Positions 1 to 10,706 of a stretch of 64,000 nucleotides of DNA are shown here, one piece after another. The DNA comes from Bacteroidales bacterium (lineage in GTDB: Bacteria > Bacteroidota > Bacteroidia > Bacteroidales > VadinHA17): positions 186,001 through 250,000 of the forward strand of contig JADKBK010000004.1 in assembly GCA_016715075.1 (NCBI GenBank). The letters run 5' to 3'. Every line of letters starts with the position of its first letter. Position 1 is the first letter of the stretch. The position numbers and the translations under genes were made by a program. The notes under the pieces were generated by a model. The model worked only from the letters and a program-made list of their open reading frames with translations. It did not search any database and was not told where the DNA came from.

Positions 1-1217
1 ACATAATTATTTCTGATTAGTTGCCAGAACCACCTGGCTGCATCAGGATTAGTAATATCAACAACAGCGCCTCTTTTGTCTTCAGGAGTTCCATAAACTG
101 TTTTTCCATCGGCCTGTTTCATGAAGTAGCTGTTCTTTTCACCAATACTGTAATTCTTAGACTCTTTCATAAATCTTGGCCAGCAAGAGATCATGGTATT
201 GAAATTCATCCCTTCAAGCTGCTTATTCATGCTTTTTGTATCGGGCCAGAATTTATTATCAAAATCCATATCCCCCAATTCTACCCAGTGGAAATAATCA
301 ACAACAAGGTTGTCGCAGGGGTAGTTTTTCTCTCTGTACTTAGCTGCCAGTGTTATCAGATCGGCCTGATTGTCAATTCCAGGTCTGCCGGTTTTACACT
401 GCATATATCCCAGTTTTGACTTTGGAGGCAGGGGAGTTGTTCCTGTCAGTGTACGATACCCTTTATAGATATCGTCACTTGTATTGCCGGATATTACATA
501 ATAAGAGATTGCATCGGCCACTTCGGCTGTCCACTCTGTTTTGCCCTCTTTCCCGGGATAAGTCATTACTCTTGAAGGATTATCTAGCAGAAAGGCATAT
601 TTCCTATTGGTAACCATAAAAGGAAACCCGATTATTTCTCCTTTATCCCCTTCATAATCATGCCAGCCCTGAACAACTTTCCCTCTCAGATTAAGTCCAA
701 TATTCTGATGCTGCCCCAATCCGTAATAATTCTCATCCTCAGGAGAATCAAATGAAATATTAAGACTGTATGTATCTTCTCCGGAAACAATGACCGGTGT
801 CAGGGAATATGTATTACTCACAAGTAATGATTCCCCCTGAGAATTGTGATAGGATACCTTGCAATCTTTCTTATTTATTCTGACTGACATACTATTGGAA
901 GATATAGTAATAATATCGCCATCTTCTTTTACATCAGGACCGGTAATCTCAGATGCTGGCATAATTCCCCATGATGGCAGCGACAATTGCTTTCCTTCAG
1001 GAAAATAAGCAAAATGGACAATGTTTTCAGAATAGAAAGAGATTGAAATAAGTCCTTTGTCACAGAATAACAATACCTTATCCAACCCGTTCTCAATACC
1101 TTTTATGTATGCCGGACTGACAATACCCCCTGATTCATTGCAAGCCAAAATGCCTGTAGAAAATGCAAAATATATAAACCATCTTATGGTTCCGGAAATG
1201 ATGTGACCGCTTTTCAT
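1..1217 (-). CDS. GH31 family glycosidase, lipoprotein (3' end cut by window edge)
   Basis: A minus-strand frame stays open from the ATG at 1217 to the window edge (405 codons, no stop). The N-terminus is a lipoprotein signal with Cys26 (GILAC), so it is probably a membrane-anchored periplasmic or surface enzyme. Residues about 45-235 look like the N-terminal beta-sandwich of GH31, including YYGLGQ near residue 165. The barrel begins near residue 245 with a DYFHW segment, then LGDMDFD, WPD and an ISCWPRF strand. This order matches GH31 enzymes of the YicI-like alpha-xylosidase/alpha-glucosidase type. The catalytic Asp region lies beyond the edge, so substrate cannot be judged. It starts 30 nt after the PL1-like gene and is probably co-transcribed. 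Family call fairly secure; xylosidase preference is inference. Confidence 0.8.
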   Translation of the reverse strand, partial: MKSGHIISGTIRWFIYFAFSTGILACNESGGIVSPAYIKGIENGLDKVLLFCDKGLISISFYSENIVHFAYFPEGKQLSLPSWGIMPASEITGPDVKEDGDIITISSNSMSVRINKKDCKVSYHNSQGESLLVSNTYSLTPVIVSGEDTYSLNISFDSPEDENYYGLGQHQNIGLNLRGKVVQGWHDYEGDKGEIIGFPFMVTNRKYAFLLDNPSRVMTYPGKEGKTEWTAEVADAISYYVISGNTSDDIYKGYRTLTGTTPLPPKSKLGYMQCKTGRPGIDNQADLITLAAKYREKNYPCDNLVVDYFHWVELGDMDFDNKFWPDTKSMNKQLEGMNFNTMISCWPRFMKESKNYSIGEKNSYFMKQADGKTVYGTPEDKRGAVVDITNPDAARWFWQLIRNNY

Positions 1218-1247
1218 ATTTTAAATTACCATCAATGTTACATTAAA

Positions 1248-2675
1248 TCAATTAACAGTTCCGCTTAAATATATTTCCAGATTAGAATAGCCGGTTGCTC
1301 CAATCCTGGAACCATCTGACTGATCATACATATCAAGTCGGTTCCTTTTTTCCCAGATATCCGGCATTCCGTCATGATCAGTGTCTTCGCAGGCTGTACC
1401 TCCGGGAATGTACGGAAATCCGCCAACCTCATCTTCTCTGACAGGTATTTTCCCCCCGAATGAATGATATTCCCTTATTATCCGCTGGTCAGCAGAGTCT
1501 CTGTTGGGAATCCATTTCCCGTAACAATCAAGACGGTGAGAAGCTCCAACTGAAGTCAATAAAATTTTTTCAAGACTTTCTGGAGAATCAGCTATGATTG
1601 GTACCGGCAGGTCAGGCAATGGAATTATCCTTCTGAAGGAAGTTGAAAGAGGTCCGGTTACATCTCCGTTTTCATCTGCTATTTCAGTTACCATTATCCA
1701 GTTATCATTTCCCGGGATCAGATTGTTAGGACCCTTATTCCCCATCACATAAATTGATGGTCTGCCTGATGGCATCTCGGTTGCAAACCTTGATTCCGGA
1801 AAAACCTCGATCTCAAATTTATGAGGAGAGTCAGGCTGATTTAGAGGTCCCGGCCTGTAAAGATTCATTAAAATATCTGCCATGGTTCCGGTAGCAACCA
1901 TGGTGGCATAATATTGCCAGTTATAGACAATGTTACTTACGAAACGGAATGTTTTATTCTTGATGAGAGGATTTCTGTGTGAACTGTTAGCCAGCAGGTT
2001 GTGATGAAGATCAATATCTGTCATCTTATCGGCAACTTCTGAAATATCGCTGCCTGTAATAACATTGGTCGGGTGGGCACTCAGAGGTTCGGCGAATATG
2101 TTCCACGACCATGTAATATTATGAGGTGCATCATATAGTCTATCACCCCAGGCATCACAGTTCTCATCTGTTGTCCACATCAGTGTGCAATGATCAATGA
2201 TCACATTATGTCCGGCCATAACAGATACAGGATCACCAGTTTGATCTGCTAAAGCATTATAACCATGCCTTAATCGGAGATACCTTATAATGACATCATG
2301 AGTAAGGATGATCAAGATACTTTCTCTGGTTCCCTGCCCATTGATCTGTATTCCCCCGCCTGGTGCTGTCTGACCGGCTATGGTTATATATGGGTTTGTT
2401 ACTTTTATTCCTGATAACAATCTTATCGTGCCACCAACCCTGAATACTATTGTTCGGGGACCACTCTTTTCAATCCCTTCCCTTAAGCTTCCGGGACCAT
2501 TGTCATTCAGGTTTGTAACTTCATAAACAACTCCGCCGCGACCTCCAACTGACTGAGCTCCACCTCCCCCTGCTCCAGGGAAAGAAGGAGTCTGGGCGTT
2601 TATTGTCACTGTAAATAAAGTGACAATGAAACATAATCCAACAGTTGTTTTTATCTTATAGCATGGCTTTTTCAT
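1248..2675 (-). CDS. Pectate lyase family 1-like secreted beta-helix protein
   Basis: 475 aa with a signal peptide (about residues 1-28, ending in NAQ). The mature start PGAGGGGAQSVGGRGG followed by NDNGPGSLREGI is the usual opening of PL1-type right-handed beta-helix proteins in Bacteroidota. Further PL1-like signatures are IIRYLRLRHG, the strand IIDHCTLMWTTDE, and SSHRNPLI, which carries an Arg in the expected region. A C-terminal Asp-rich segment, DTDHDGMPD near residue 430, resembles a calcium-binding thrombospondin type 3-like repeat. Likely activity is beta-elimination of a uronic-acid polymer in the periplasm or at the surface, but many PL1-like proteins are uncharacterised, so the exact substrate is unknown. 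It lies between a Gfo/Idh/MocA gene (53-nt gap) and the GH31 gene in the same PUL strand. Confidence 0.78.
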   Translation of the reverse strand: MKKPCYKIKTTVGLCFIVTLFTVTINAQTPSFPGAGGGGAQSVGGRGGVVYEVTNLNDNGPGSLREGIEKSGPRTIVFRVGGTIRLLSGIKVTNPYITIAGQTAPGGGIQINGQGTRESILIILTHDVIIRYLRLRHGYNALADQTGDPVSVMAGHNVIIDHCTLMWTTDENCDAWGDRLYDAPHNITWSWNIFAEPLSAHPTNVITGSDISEVADKMTDIDLHHNLLANSSHRNPLIKNKTFRFVSNIVYNWQYYATMVATGTMADILMNLYRPGPLNQPDSPHKFEIEVFPESRFATEMPSGRPSIYVMGNKGPNNLIPGNDNWIMVTEIADENGDVTGPLSTSFRRIIPLPDLPVPIIADSPESLEKILLTSVGASHRLDCYGKWIPNRDSADQRIIREYHSFGGKIPVREDEVGGFPYIPGGTACEDTDHDGMPDIWEKRNRLDMYDQSDGSRIGATGYSNLEIYLSGTVN

Positions 2676-2728
2676 ATCAGGTGGTATCTGAAGGAGAGTT
2701 CTGAAAGATTAATTTTTTCATTCTTTAA

Positions 2729-4021
2729 TCAGCTTTCAATGACCTTTTTATTCTGAGGATCCCATTTCAGATATTTCCTGTTCCGGAATGATTCAACTCC
2801 CATCATGCATGCAACAACACCATAAAGACCAAGATTCTGGTCGCATTTAAGGGCTTCGTTTTTTCTGATTGCAGATTGCAGATTCCTGTGGTGGAGAGTT
2901 ACATCTTCAGCACCGGATTTTTTATATGTAAAAAGATTTGTCCCTTTTACTGCTTCACCTGTACTGCTTATTTTAGCCAATTCCGATTGCTCCTGCGGAG
3001 TTATTGTAAAACCTTCTTTTGTAAATTCGAGTGTTGCCTTGTGCCCTCTGATCACGTGCCTTATCGGCATATCATTAGCCAGTGATGAAACAACCATGAT
3101 GGTTGTTTTTTCCGGATAGTCCAGCATCATGTTAAAAGTATCAGGTATCTCGGCCACACTGTTCACAAAATTCCAGGTGCCTCCTGTCGCAACAACATAA
3201 TCCGGGAATTTCAATGCCAGCGACTTAATTATCCTTGTCACCCGGTGAATAAACAGATCTGTTGCAATTCCACCTGAATAATCCCAGTACCGTCTCCACT
3301 GAAAATATCTTCTCGGGTCCCAGGGGCGTTTAGGTGCAGGACCAAGCCAGGCTTCCCAGTCGAGGTTTACCCCAGGTCTGGCGTCTTCATCGATCGGATA
3401 TGCCCAGAAATCATCAGGATAATTTCTGGAATAATCAATATGAGCCATTACAACTTTCCCAAGGGCCCCTTCCTCAATCATTCTATGCGCGGTTTCGTAT
3501 GAATCATCCGACATTCCTTGTACCCCGACCTGCATTTTAAGTTTTGCAGCTGTAACTTTATCACATATATCTTTAGCCTGTTCAATAGTATGGGTCATTG
3601 GCTTTTCAACATAAATGTGTTTTCCTGCAGCAATAGCGTCCAGGGTCATTTGATAATGCCAGTGTTCCGGTGTGGCTATGAGCACATAATCAATATCCTT
3701 ATTCTGGATGATTTCCTTATAATTCGTAAACGCCTGAGCCTGTGTAAGTGCTTTTGCCTTATCCAGCCTTTTTGAATAAACATCACAAACTGCAGCAATA
3801 TTAACATTGTCATTTTGTTTCATGTTCAATAAGGCCTCCATATGGGCATTTGCCATGCCACCGCAACCAATAACACCGATATTAATCCGTTCATTAGCTC
3901 CGATAATACGCGAATAACTTATAGCCGACATACCAGGATTACTTCCGAATACTGCAATTCCTGCAGCACTCCCTGCCAGTCCTTTTACAAATTTCCTTCG
4001 TGAAATATTTAATCTTTCCAT
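2729..4021 (-). CDS. Gfo/Idh/MocA family oxidoreductase, Tat-exported
   Basis: 430 aa. The N-terminus has a twin-arginine-type leader (SRRKFVKGLAGSAAG), so export in folded form with bound cofactor is expected. A Rossmann fold follows from about residue 45, with the dinucleotide loop GVIGCGGMANAH. The family motif YVEKPMTH near residue 138 carries the EKP lysine. The second half has the alpha/beta substrate domain, including HRVTRIIKSL and the strand GGTWNF. Members bind NAD(P) and oxidise or epimerise sugars, and some work on glycosides by an oxidation-elimination route. The substrate cannot be read here. It lies between GH36 and PL1 in the PUL. It lacks the MEVSGA-type segment I associate with GH109, so I do not call it an alpha-N-acetylgalactosaminidase. 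Confidence 0.85.
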   Translation of the reverse strand: MERLNISRRKFVKGLAGSAAGIAVFGSNPGMSAISYSRIIGANERINIGVIGCGGMANAHMEALLNMKQNDNVNIAAVCDVYSKRLDKAKALTQAQAFTNYKEIIQNKDIDYVLIATPEHWHYQMTLDAIAAGKHIYVEKPMTHTIEQAKDICDKVTAAKLKMQVGVQGMSDDSYETAHRMIEEGALGKVVMAHIDYSRNYPDDFWAYPIDEDARPGVNLDWEAWLGPAPKRPWDPRRYFQWRRYWDYSGGIATDLFIHRVTRIIKSLALKFPDYVVATGGTWNFVNSVAEIPDTFNMMLDYPEKTTIMVVSSLANDMPIRHVIRGHKATLEFTKEGFTITPQEQSELAKISSTGEAVKGTNLFTYKKSGAEDVTLHHRNLQSAIRKNEALKCDQNLGLYGVVACMMGVESFRNRKYLKWDPQNKKVIES

Positions 4022-4105
4022 TTTCTAAAAGTTTTATACTGTTTGTAATTGTTAATACAATATTGATTCGATACTTTCTGCAAGTTACATCCTAATCCAT
4101 GATAA

Positions 4106-6220
4106 TCATCTTACCCTAACCTCCAAAAGTTCCCCGGAATAGATACCCTCCAGACTTAACTCAAAACCCTTTGTCAGGAGATCATGTCCGGTTAAAGACG
4201 CAAGCACTTTCCCATCCATATTTTTTATTTGATAGTTTTTAAGGGGATCGAGGTATTTTATTGTTACAATCCTTTTTGATTCAACTGAACCATGCCTGAA
4301 TACAGCAATTATTCCCCCGTTTTTTGTTTCGGTATTTATGCGCTGAAAGCCATCCCAGCCACCTTCAATCGGTTCACCGAATCCGGGCAGATCCTGCCGG
4401 AAACTCATAATGTTATAGTTCATTTCCATCAGATGGAGCCAGTCAGAATAAGCACGGTATTTTTTCAGGTCATCAGGTGACAGTTTCCGCGGATCCCCCA
4501 GCATGATTGGCAGAGAGCCTGCCTCTGATTTGATGTGTGTTTCCCATCCTTTGTCGTCCATTTGCGGATTCCCGATAACCAGTGCTGTTGCCGGCATAGC
4601 AGGAGAGCGCCACCACGACATATTCCTGATACGGAGATCACCAATTTCATCAGGACCATAGAAATTTGACATCCAGTTTCCTTCGGCATGTTTCAGCATG
4701 GCATAATCGATGAGTTGCAGACCGCCCATAGTTTCAAATGTGCAATCAATAAACAGATTGGGTTTGGCAGCATGAAGCTCATCATATAGTTTCCAAACCT
4801 GTTCGAAATTGGTGTACATCGATTCGTGGTGGTCTTTATGTCCTGGATGGTCAGTTGCATAACATCCCGATATTTCATTGTCAAATACATATGCACTTGT
4901 CACGATGGCAAAATCGAGCTTCAGGTATTCCAGTCCGTATTCCATTGCCAGTTTTAGAAGAATATCCCTGATATAGTTTTTCCATCCGGTTGAAAAGCAG
5001 GCGGAACGGACACCGTCATCAGTTTCGGTATGTATACTTCCGAATTCTCCGTATTTATTTCTTACAAACCATTCGGGATGTTCGTGGTAAACCTTGCTTT
5101 CAGGAGAGGCACTTCCAACGCTTACCCATAAGCCAGGTTTCATTCCCAGCGATTTGATGTAGTCGAAAACAGGTTTCAATCCATTCGGGAACTTATTCTT
5201 ATCAATACCCCAGTCGCCATAATTGTCCTGCCATCCGTCATCTATGATAAATTCCTTCATTCCTGCATCAGATGCAGCTTTTGCCAGTTCCAAAATAAGT
5301 TTTTCATTAATGTCTTTCCTGAAAGGGTTCCAGGTATTATAGACATATGTTGGTTTTTCATCCAGTTCAGAAAGGCGAATACCCATGTGCCTGCGGATAT
5401 AATCAGGCAGGGAAGTATTCAGTACTTCTTCCGGAGTTTTCTGGTTGTTATAGACCATCGTAAATACCTGTGGGGTTTCAAATGATTCCTGGGGCTTTAT
5501 CCATTTGCGGAAAGGGAAACGGGCATCTCTATGGGTAAGTCCGGCTGTGACATCAGCTTCATCCCAGAGAAATGAAGTACGTTTCAGTACTCCTGAAGCT
5601 TCATTGCCAATCACGATCCCTGCCTCCCAGTCCATGTTGTGAATAATGATGAGGGCATCCTGCATGTTACCTTCGTAAGGTCCGATTGACTTTCTCCGGC
5701 CGTAGTCACTGTAGATCCAGCTGAATGTAGTTGCCCAGTAATGGGTGACGCTTAACTTCTCGACATCCACCGATTCAAGAGCGACTTCGCTACTGCCAAG
5801 ATTTTTCACAATAAGACTTTTGCGTATTACCGGCAGATCGGGGTAAAGCAGATATTTAATTGTAAGCCCGATCTTCCTGTCTCTGCTCAGCAGTGTAACT
5901 GCAGCACCATTGCCCTGTAATTCATCACCGGCACTCTTCACATTTACCAGACTCCAGTTACTTCTTCCTGAGTATCTTACACCGTTAACCTCAAACTGAA
6001 AATCAGTATTCTCATCCAGGAAATACTTAAAATCCCCTGTAAGAGGTTTATATGACAAAGTCAGAAATGTACTATCAGCAGAAGGAAGCTTTATGACACG
6101 CTGAACTACGCCGTTATTCAGAACCAGTTCTGTCTCTGACCATTTTGCAAATGGTGCTTCGGCTAAGGCAATATTCACCGAAACAAAGACAAATAGCAAG
6201 ACATAGGTAACTTTTTTCAT
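4106..6220 (-). CDS. GH36-type alpha-galactosidase-like glycosidase
   Basis: A longer frame opens at 6292, but the Met at 6220 begins a clean signal peptide (MKKVTYVLLF to ALA, about 20 residues) and leaves 7 nt after the upstream stop, so 6220 is taken as the start (704 aa). Residues about 30-280 form the N-terminal beta-supersandwich. The TIM barrel follows with IIDDGWQ (D327-D328), WVSVGSASP, and YLKLDFA, where D436 is the expected nucleophile of clan GH-D. The segment around FIDCTFETMGG and LIDY matches the downstream GH36 region that supplies acid/base and substrate contacts. It probably releases alpha-linked galactose or N-acetylgalactosamine from oligosaccharides in the periplasm. Tight spacing to the DUF4832-type gene indicates one transcript. 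Confidence 0.85.
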   Translation of the reverse strand: MKKVTYVLLFVFVSVNIALAEAPFAKWSETELVLNNGVVQRVIKLPSADSTFLTLSYKPLTGDFKYFLDENTDFQFEVNGVRYSGRSNWSLVNVKSAGDELQGNGAAVTLLSRDRKIGLTIKYLLYPDLPVIRKSLIVKNLGSSEVALESVDVEKLSVTHYWATTFSWIYSDYGRRKSIGPYEGNMQDALIIIHNMDWEAGIVIGNEASGVLKRTSFLWDEADVTAGLTHRDARFPFRKWIKPQESFETPQVFTMVYNNQKTPEEVLNTSLPDYIRRHMGIRLSELDEKPTYVYNTWNPFRKDINEKLILELAKAASDAGMKEFIIDDGWQDNYGDWGIDKNKFPNGLKPVFDYIKSLGMKPGLWVSVGSASPESKVYHEHPEWFVRNKYGEFGSIHTETDDGVRSACFSTGWKNYIRDILLKLAMEYGLEYLKLDFAIVTSAYVFDNEISGCYATDHPGHKDHHESMYTNFEQVWKLYDELHAAKPNLFIDCTFETMGGLQLIDYAMLKHAEGNWMSNFYGPDEIGDLRIRNMSWWRSPAMPATALVIGNPQMDDKGWETHIKSEAGSLPIMLGDPRKLSPDDLKKYRAYSDWLHLMEMNYNIMSFRQDLPGFGEPIEGGWDGFQRINTETKNGGIIAVFRHGSVESKRIVTIKYLDPLKNYQIKNMDGKVLASLTGHDLLTKGFELSLEGIYSGELLEVRVR

Positions 6221-6227
6221 AATCTTA

Positions 6228-7622
6228 TTAGTTGTTGATTTTAATCTTGCCCAGCGAATACCAGCCGTCGTCAGTCTTTCCCTTGTTGGCAATAGGAATT
6301 GTATGCTCTATTGAATTATGAAATACCACCCCCATTTCAAGACTGTAGTCACCGGCAGGTAAGCCGGCAGCCAGTTTGTAGTTGACAGTAATATTCGTTT
6401 CCCCAGGAAGCCATCCCTGTATGGATTGGTCGGTTACCGTAATTCCCGAATTAGCATTATTTTTATCTTTCAGCCGGAAAGCAATACGGTGATCACGATA
6501 CGGTGGAGCAATACCCAGGTTCTCCCATTTCATTGTAACAGGAATCTCAGTATCAGCAACACACGAATTATCAAATGTTACGTTTCTGAGAACAAGCCGG
6601 AATCCCATTTTCATCACAAGCCTTTCTATTTCAGGAATTATGTTTTGGGGTATTGAATGTGATTTATTTGAAACCATGCTTGTATGCCACGCAAGGGCAT
6701 CATCAACAATGCCTTTAGCAGGTACAGTCCAGCCATCCATGTATCCTCCGGGCTCACCGGGCTCAAAAACAACAGGCCCGGACTTCCATAATTCCGGGTA
6801 CTTGTTATGTGTGGGCCAGTAAAAGTACTCATGATGATTCCAACTTCCACCTGTTGCATCAGCATCTCCCCAGCTGTCAGCCCTCCAGCCGCATTTGCCT
6901 TTGTTAACGGCGTAAGTATCATCAATGATACAGGCTTCCAATGCAGAAAGAGGTGTGTTGGGAAAAGATTCATAATACAGATCGACAACTGAATGCCGCA
7001 GTGAAGCATCCGGCATAAGGTCCGGGTCACAGTAAATATGCCATTCTCCCCACAGCCCCACTGAACCGATATCTACCTGTGCAAGATCCGGATGACCATC
7101 ATACCGTTCTCCGAGTGCTCGGATCAGCTTTTCATGAAAAGATATGAAAACAGGATCTGACATGTCAGGTGCATAATGAGCCCCTTCCTGGCTGCAGGCA
7201 CTGTAAGTTCGTTTAATGCCCTTATCAATCAGCCATTGAGGTAGTCCTTCCCCCCAGGGATCTTCGCACATAACCCTGAAAGCAAGCGCCTGATTATTTT
7301 CCCTGCATGTTTTCAAAATATCATCAATCATCGCAAAATTGTACTGACCCTCCTGTGGTTCCAACGAGACCCAGTACCACCGGTAATATGCACAACCCGA
7401 TTTAAATTTAAGAGTACTCAATGTATTGTCCAGATCTGCAGTGCGGTCAAAAGTTTGCCAGCCCACTCCCGGGATCTGCAGGAATTCTTTATCCTCCTGA
7501 AGAACAGACAGTCTTGAAGCTGTTTCTTTCTTACAGGAAAGAATGGTAAGAGCAATTATTAATAAAAAGATACTCACCCTTGTGAAAACCGGATAATGTC
7601 CTGATGGAATTTTAATGCTCAT
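6228..7622 (-). CDS. DUF4832-type lipoprotein, putative glycoside hydrolase
   Basis: 464 aa with a lipoprotein signal (ILSC, Cys30). The N-terminal two-thirds looks like a TIM-barrel glycosidase fold: YYRWYWVSLEPQEGQYNF near residue 79 is typical of the first barrel strand of GH42/GH-A type enzymes, and SVGLWGEWH near residue 188 places a Glu where clan A enzymes carry the acid/base. The last 130 residues (GFRLVLRNVTF, MKWENLGIAPPY, LPAGDYSLEMGV) form the beta-sandwich known as DUF4832. Activity has not been established for this group as far as I know, so glycoside hydrolase is inference. It sits 9 nt after the frameshifted GH123 gene and 7 nt before GH36. Confidence 0.65.
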   Translation of the reverse strand: MSIKIPSGHYPVFTRVSIFLLIIALTILSCKKETASRLSVLQEDKEFLQIPGVGWQTFDRTADLDNTLSTLKFKSGCAYYRWYWVSLEPQEGQYNFAMIDDILKTCRENNQALAFRVMCEDPWGEGLPQWLIDKGIKRTYSACSQEGAHYAPDMSDPVFISFHEKLIRALGERYDGHPDLAQVDIGSVGLWGEWHIYCDPDLMPDASLRHSVVDLYYESFPNTPLSALEACIIDDTYAVNKGKCGWRADSWGDADATGGSWNHHEYFYWPTHNKYPELWKSGPVVFEPGEPGGYMDGWTVPAKGIVDDALAWHTSMVSNKSHSIPQNIIPEIERLVMKMGFRLVLRNVTFDNSCVADTEIPVTMKWENLGIAPPYRDHRIAFRLKDKNNANSGITVTDQSIQGWLPGETNITVNYKLAAGLPAGDYSLEMGVVFHNSIEHTIPIANKGKTDDGWYSLGKIKINN

Positions 7623-7631
7623 AATATCTGT

Positions 7632-10600
7632 CTATTTATTTACCAGTTTTTCAATGCTTTCTGCAACCTCTTCACGTAACTCCAGTACTTCGTCAGGTGA
7701 TTTGAGAATTTTTGTTGAATACCGTCCCATAGAGCAGGGTATATTGACGATATCCAAAGCCTCCTGAAGAGCTTGTCGGGCTTCTTTTAATGCAGGATCT
7801 GCAGCATCTGCTTTTTTAATCAGCTTCCCAAGCATTGAAAAGTACTCATAATCTTCGGCTCCCTCTCTGACCTGCTTCAGCCGAATCGACCCTATCAATC
7901 CATCATTGCCGATAGGTTTGCCGGCATAGATAAGATAACCATCCCCATTGGGATATCTTTTCCATGATTCTTCACCAGGGGCCTGGCTTTCAAAAATATA
8001 GCTGTGCCATCCGTATTTATAAGGATTATATGTCAGCCAGTTGATTCCCCAGAATTCATATGCTTCAGCCCCGTATTTATATCCGAACCATGGAAGCAAC
8101 CTTTCCAGTGCCAGATATGGTGTTTCCGTACAGAAATTGCCGTCAGTTGTATACCATATCCGGCCGCCCGACCGGGTGATTTTCTGCATATCTTCAGCAG
8201 TTACATAATGTCCATAATCACCTTCACCGTTAAATCCAAGCCCCCAGATATCAATATAACCTTCCCATTCGGGTCTGTACCACCACGTACTCACATAAAC
8301 GGGAATTGCAGGGTCCACCTCATGAATCATATCACAAAGGGCTTTCATCTGTATCTTTATATCATCACTCTTGCCATTATTATTATCTGCCTCATGAGGC
8401 TCATCAGAAAGGTATAGAATAAATCTATCAGACCATCCTTTCTCTTTCAGATGATCCCAGAAAGCTTTAAGCACGGCCTGATAAGCTCTCTTATATTCAG
8501 GCCGCAGTTTACTCCTGTCTGCCTGTTCAAAAGGATAATCACCGGGATATGGCTTCTCCCCAAATTTCTCTTCGGGAGGAAAAGCCCAGCCAAACAGGTA
8601 GAAGGTACCTGTAGGAAGGTAAGCGAATGGATTTTGAAGTTCATCGAAATAGATTGCCGCAGCCTTATCATATTCGGTAAAATCAATAGTCACTCTGTTA
8701 TCATTCCATGTAATTTCAGGGGTGGGATTTATCTCTCCTGAACTGATATGATGCCTGGCCATAAAAGACAAATGAAGATTGCGCATATTCTTTCCTGACT
8801 TGTCATTATCCACCAGCTCGTATGTTTCCGGCATCCTGTGAACAGATCTGTAATCATAAAGAGCCCGAAGGAATTCCTGACCGGCAGAGTAAAGTTCCAG
8901 ACGTGAACTGTCCAGGGAAGCTCCTTAATGAGAGTCTCTTCACTGTATATTTTTATCTTACCTGAATAATCTCCCGGCAGTGTTCCATCAGGAACATTTA
9001 CCTCTATCCAGATGGGCTGGGTTGTATTGGCTTTCAGGTCAAATGGCTTTGCCGGTAACAAAGGGTCGGGCCAGTATCCGCTAAATCCATCACTGCCAAT
9101 AGGCTCAGTCGGATATTTAAGATGCCAGTATGGAACTTTTTTTTCGTAATAATTTGAGGGATAATCAATAGGTACATATCCGACAATGTTAAGCGATACC
9201 CTGTCAAGCTTTTGTCCTCCTGAGTTCATTGGTTGGGTAACTTCAATCCTCATATTTCTGCTTTCCACCGGGCTCCTTAAAGCAATCTGAAGAGGTTCTG
9301 TCTCATTTTTGGCAACTGAGATTCCAAGCGGCTGGATGTTCATAGGAGGAAGATCCTCATGAAAGACTTTAACAACAGGATTTACCGGCCAAACAGCCAG
9401 TTCGCCGGGTTTGCCTGCCTCTCTCTGCTCAAAAAACATGCTGCCGGAATATCCTTCAATAACCTCCATCATCAACATTCCGTTATACCGTGCAGATCCG
9501 GGTTCTGAAAGCTTTAGGCTAACCCTGACTGATGATGACTCCTCCGGGGATCTGAAAACGGTTGATATGAATTTCCAGTCGCTGGTTATAGTACTCCTTT
9601 CAATTGTACTATAGACTGTTTGTGTTGTATCACCTTTTCCCTGGAAACCGATTATCATTGAAATAGTATTTGTTGTATCTGAAGCCCCGGCCATTACACC
9701 GAAAATGTATGATTTACCTGGTTTAATCAGTATGTCCTGAGTCCATCCAGTGCTCTTTATAACTCCGGTTGATGTCAGTGTCCGAAGCAGGTTGCGCTTG
9801 TTATTCTGCCAGCCAATAAATGCTTTCTCCATACGTGCTTTATCCTCTTTTTCCTCTCTGTCAAAATAGAGGAATCTGGTCTGTTCTGATTCTGCAGCCA
9901 TCTGACCCGGAAACAAAACAGCCTTCTCAAAACGGAAGCATGATTTATCACCCTTGCTTCCCATTTTCATTGCAGCGTTTTGAACATCTTTAGTATGAAG
10001 CCGCAGGTATACCTGCTCCATTCTGACATAAACAGGCAAATCTTCGGATCTGCTTCCTCCGAAGATGAATACTTTTACCGGTACCCTTATATCCCATTTC
10101 TGGTCAGCTGGCCATGCCTCAGATATTCCATTTTGTGATAAGGATATCGTCTGAGTGGCTTTAATACTAATATTCAGGGAATCATTATTTGGATGACCAG
10201 CCTGTATATTCTCTTTCCTCCCGTACCTTTCTTCTTCAAGTACTGCACCGACGGGCCAGGCGGCTATATTATTGAAATAAATGTAATAAATTGCAGATTG
10301 TCCTCTCTTAATTGTTACAGGCAGAATAAGCCTGCTTTTCCAGGGGATTGTTGTGTCAGTCACAAGTCCGCCTTCATGTGATGTTATCCTCCACAGCAGT
10401 TCAGTTCCGCCTGAGTCAATGACTCTTACACCTGAGGCATTTTCTCCGGTTAAATGAAGTTCTCCTTCAGCCTCCCCGATAACCAGCGTTAAAGGTTCCC
10501 CTGAGATGTCATGAGTTGAAGAATTGATAACATGGACAGGTATCCTGGAATGCCAGTAACCCATGTTTGCAAGATACATGGGATAGTGCCAGGAGTCTGG

Positions 10601-10675
10601 AGTTTGACAATTTCCGGCATTTGTTGTCATGAATAACAACAAGATTGATAAAAGGAGAGGTCTGCTTATTTTCAT
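7632..10675 (-). CDS. GH123-type (DUF4091) glycosidase, single-base frameshift
   Basis: Two overlapping frames make one protein. The N-terminal frame (start 10675, signal peptide to NCQ) runs through a long beta-sandwich region and a GH123_N-like segment (DPLLPAKPF, VNVPDGTLPGDYSGKI) to RNSF. It then falls into a nonsense tail. The other frame resumes without loss as ALYDYRSVH and continues to 7632. One missing base in a GGG run near 8863-8865 restores a 1014-residue product, and total length plus one is divisible by three. The catalytic half carries YLSDEP (Asp-Glu codons at 8400-8405), the pair used by GH123 and GH20 for substrate-assisted cleavage of beta-N-acetylhexosaminides. The C-terminus has the family signature SIRLKQVREGAEDYEY. 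Probably intact in the organism; GalNAc specificity is inferred from the family. Confidence 0.78.
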
Positions 10676-10706
10676 TTAATTTTTAATTGTTTATTGATCA
10701 TGCTTT

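Noticed and set aside
8729..8834. Overlapping start of a separate 400-residue enzyme gene
   Set aside because: The ATG at 8834 lies inside the GH123 linker, and joining the frames with one base restores a full-length family member.
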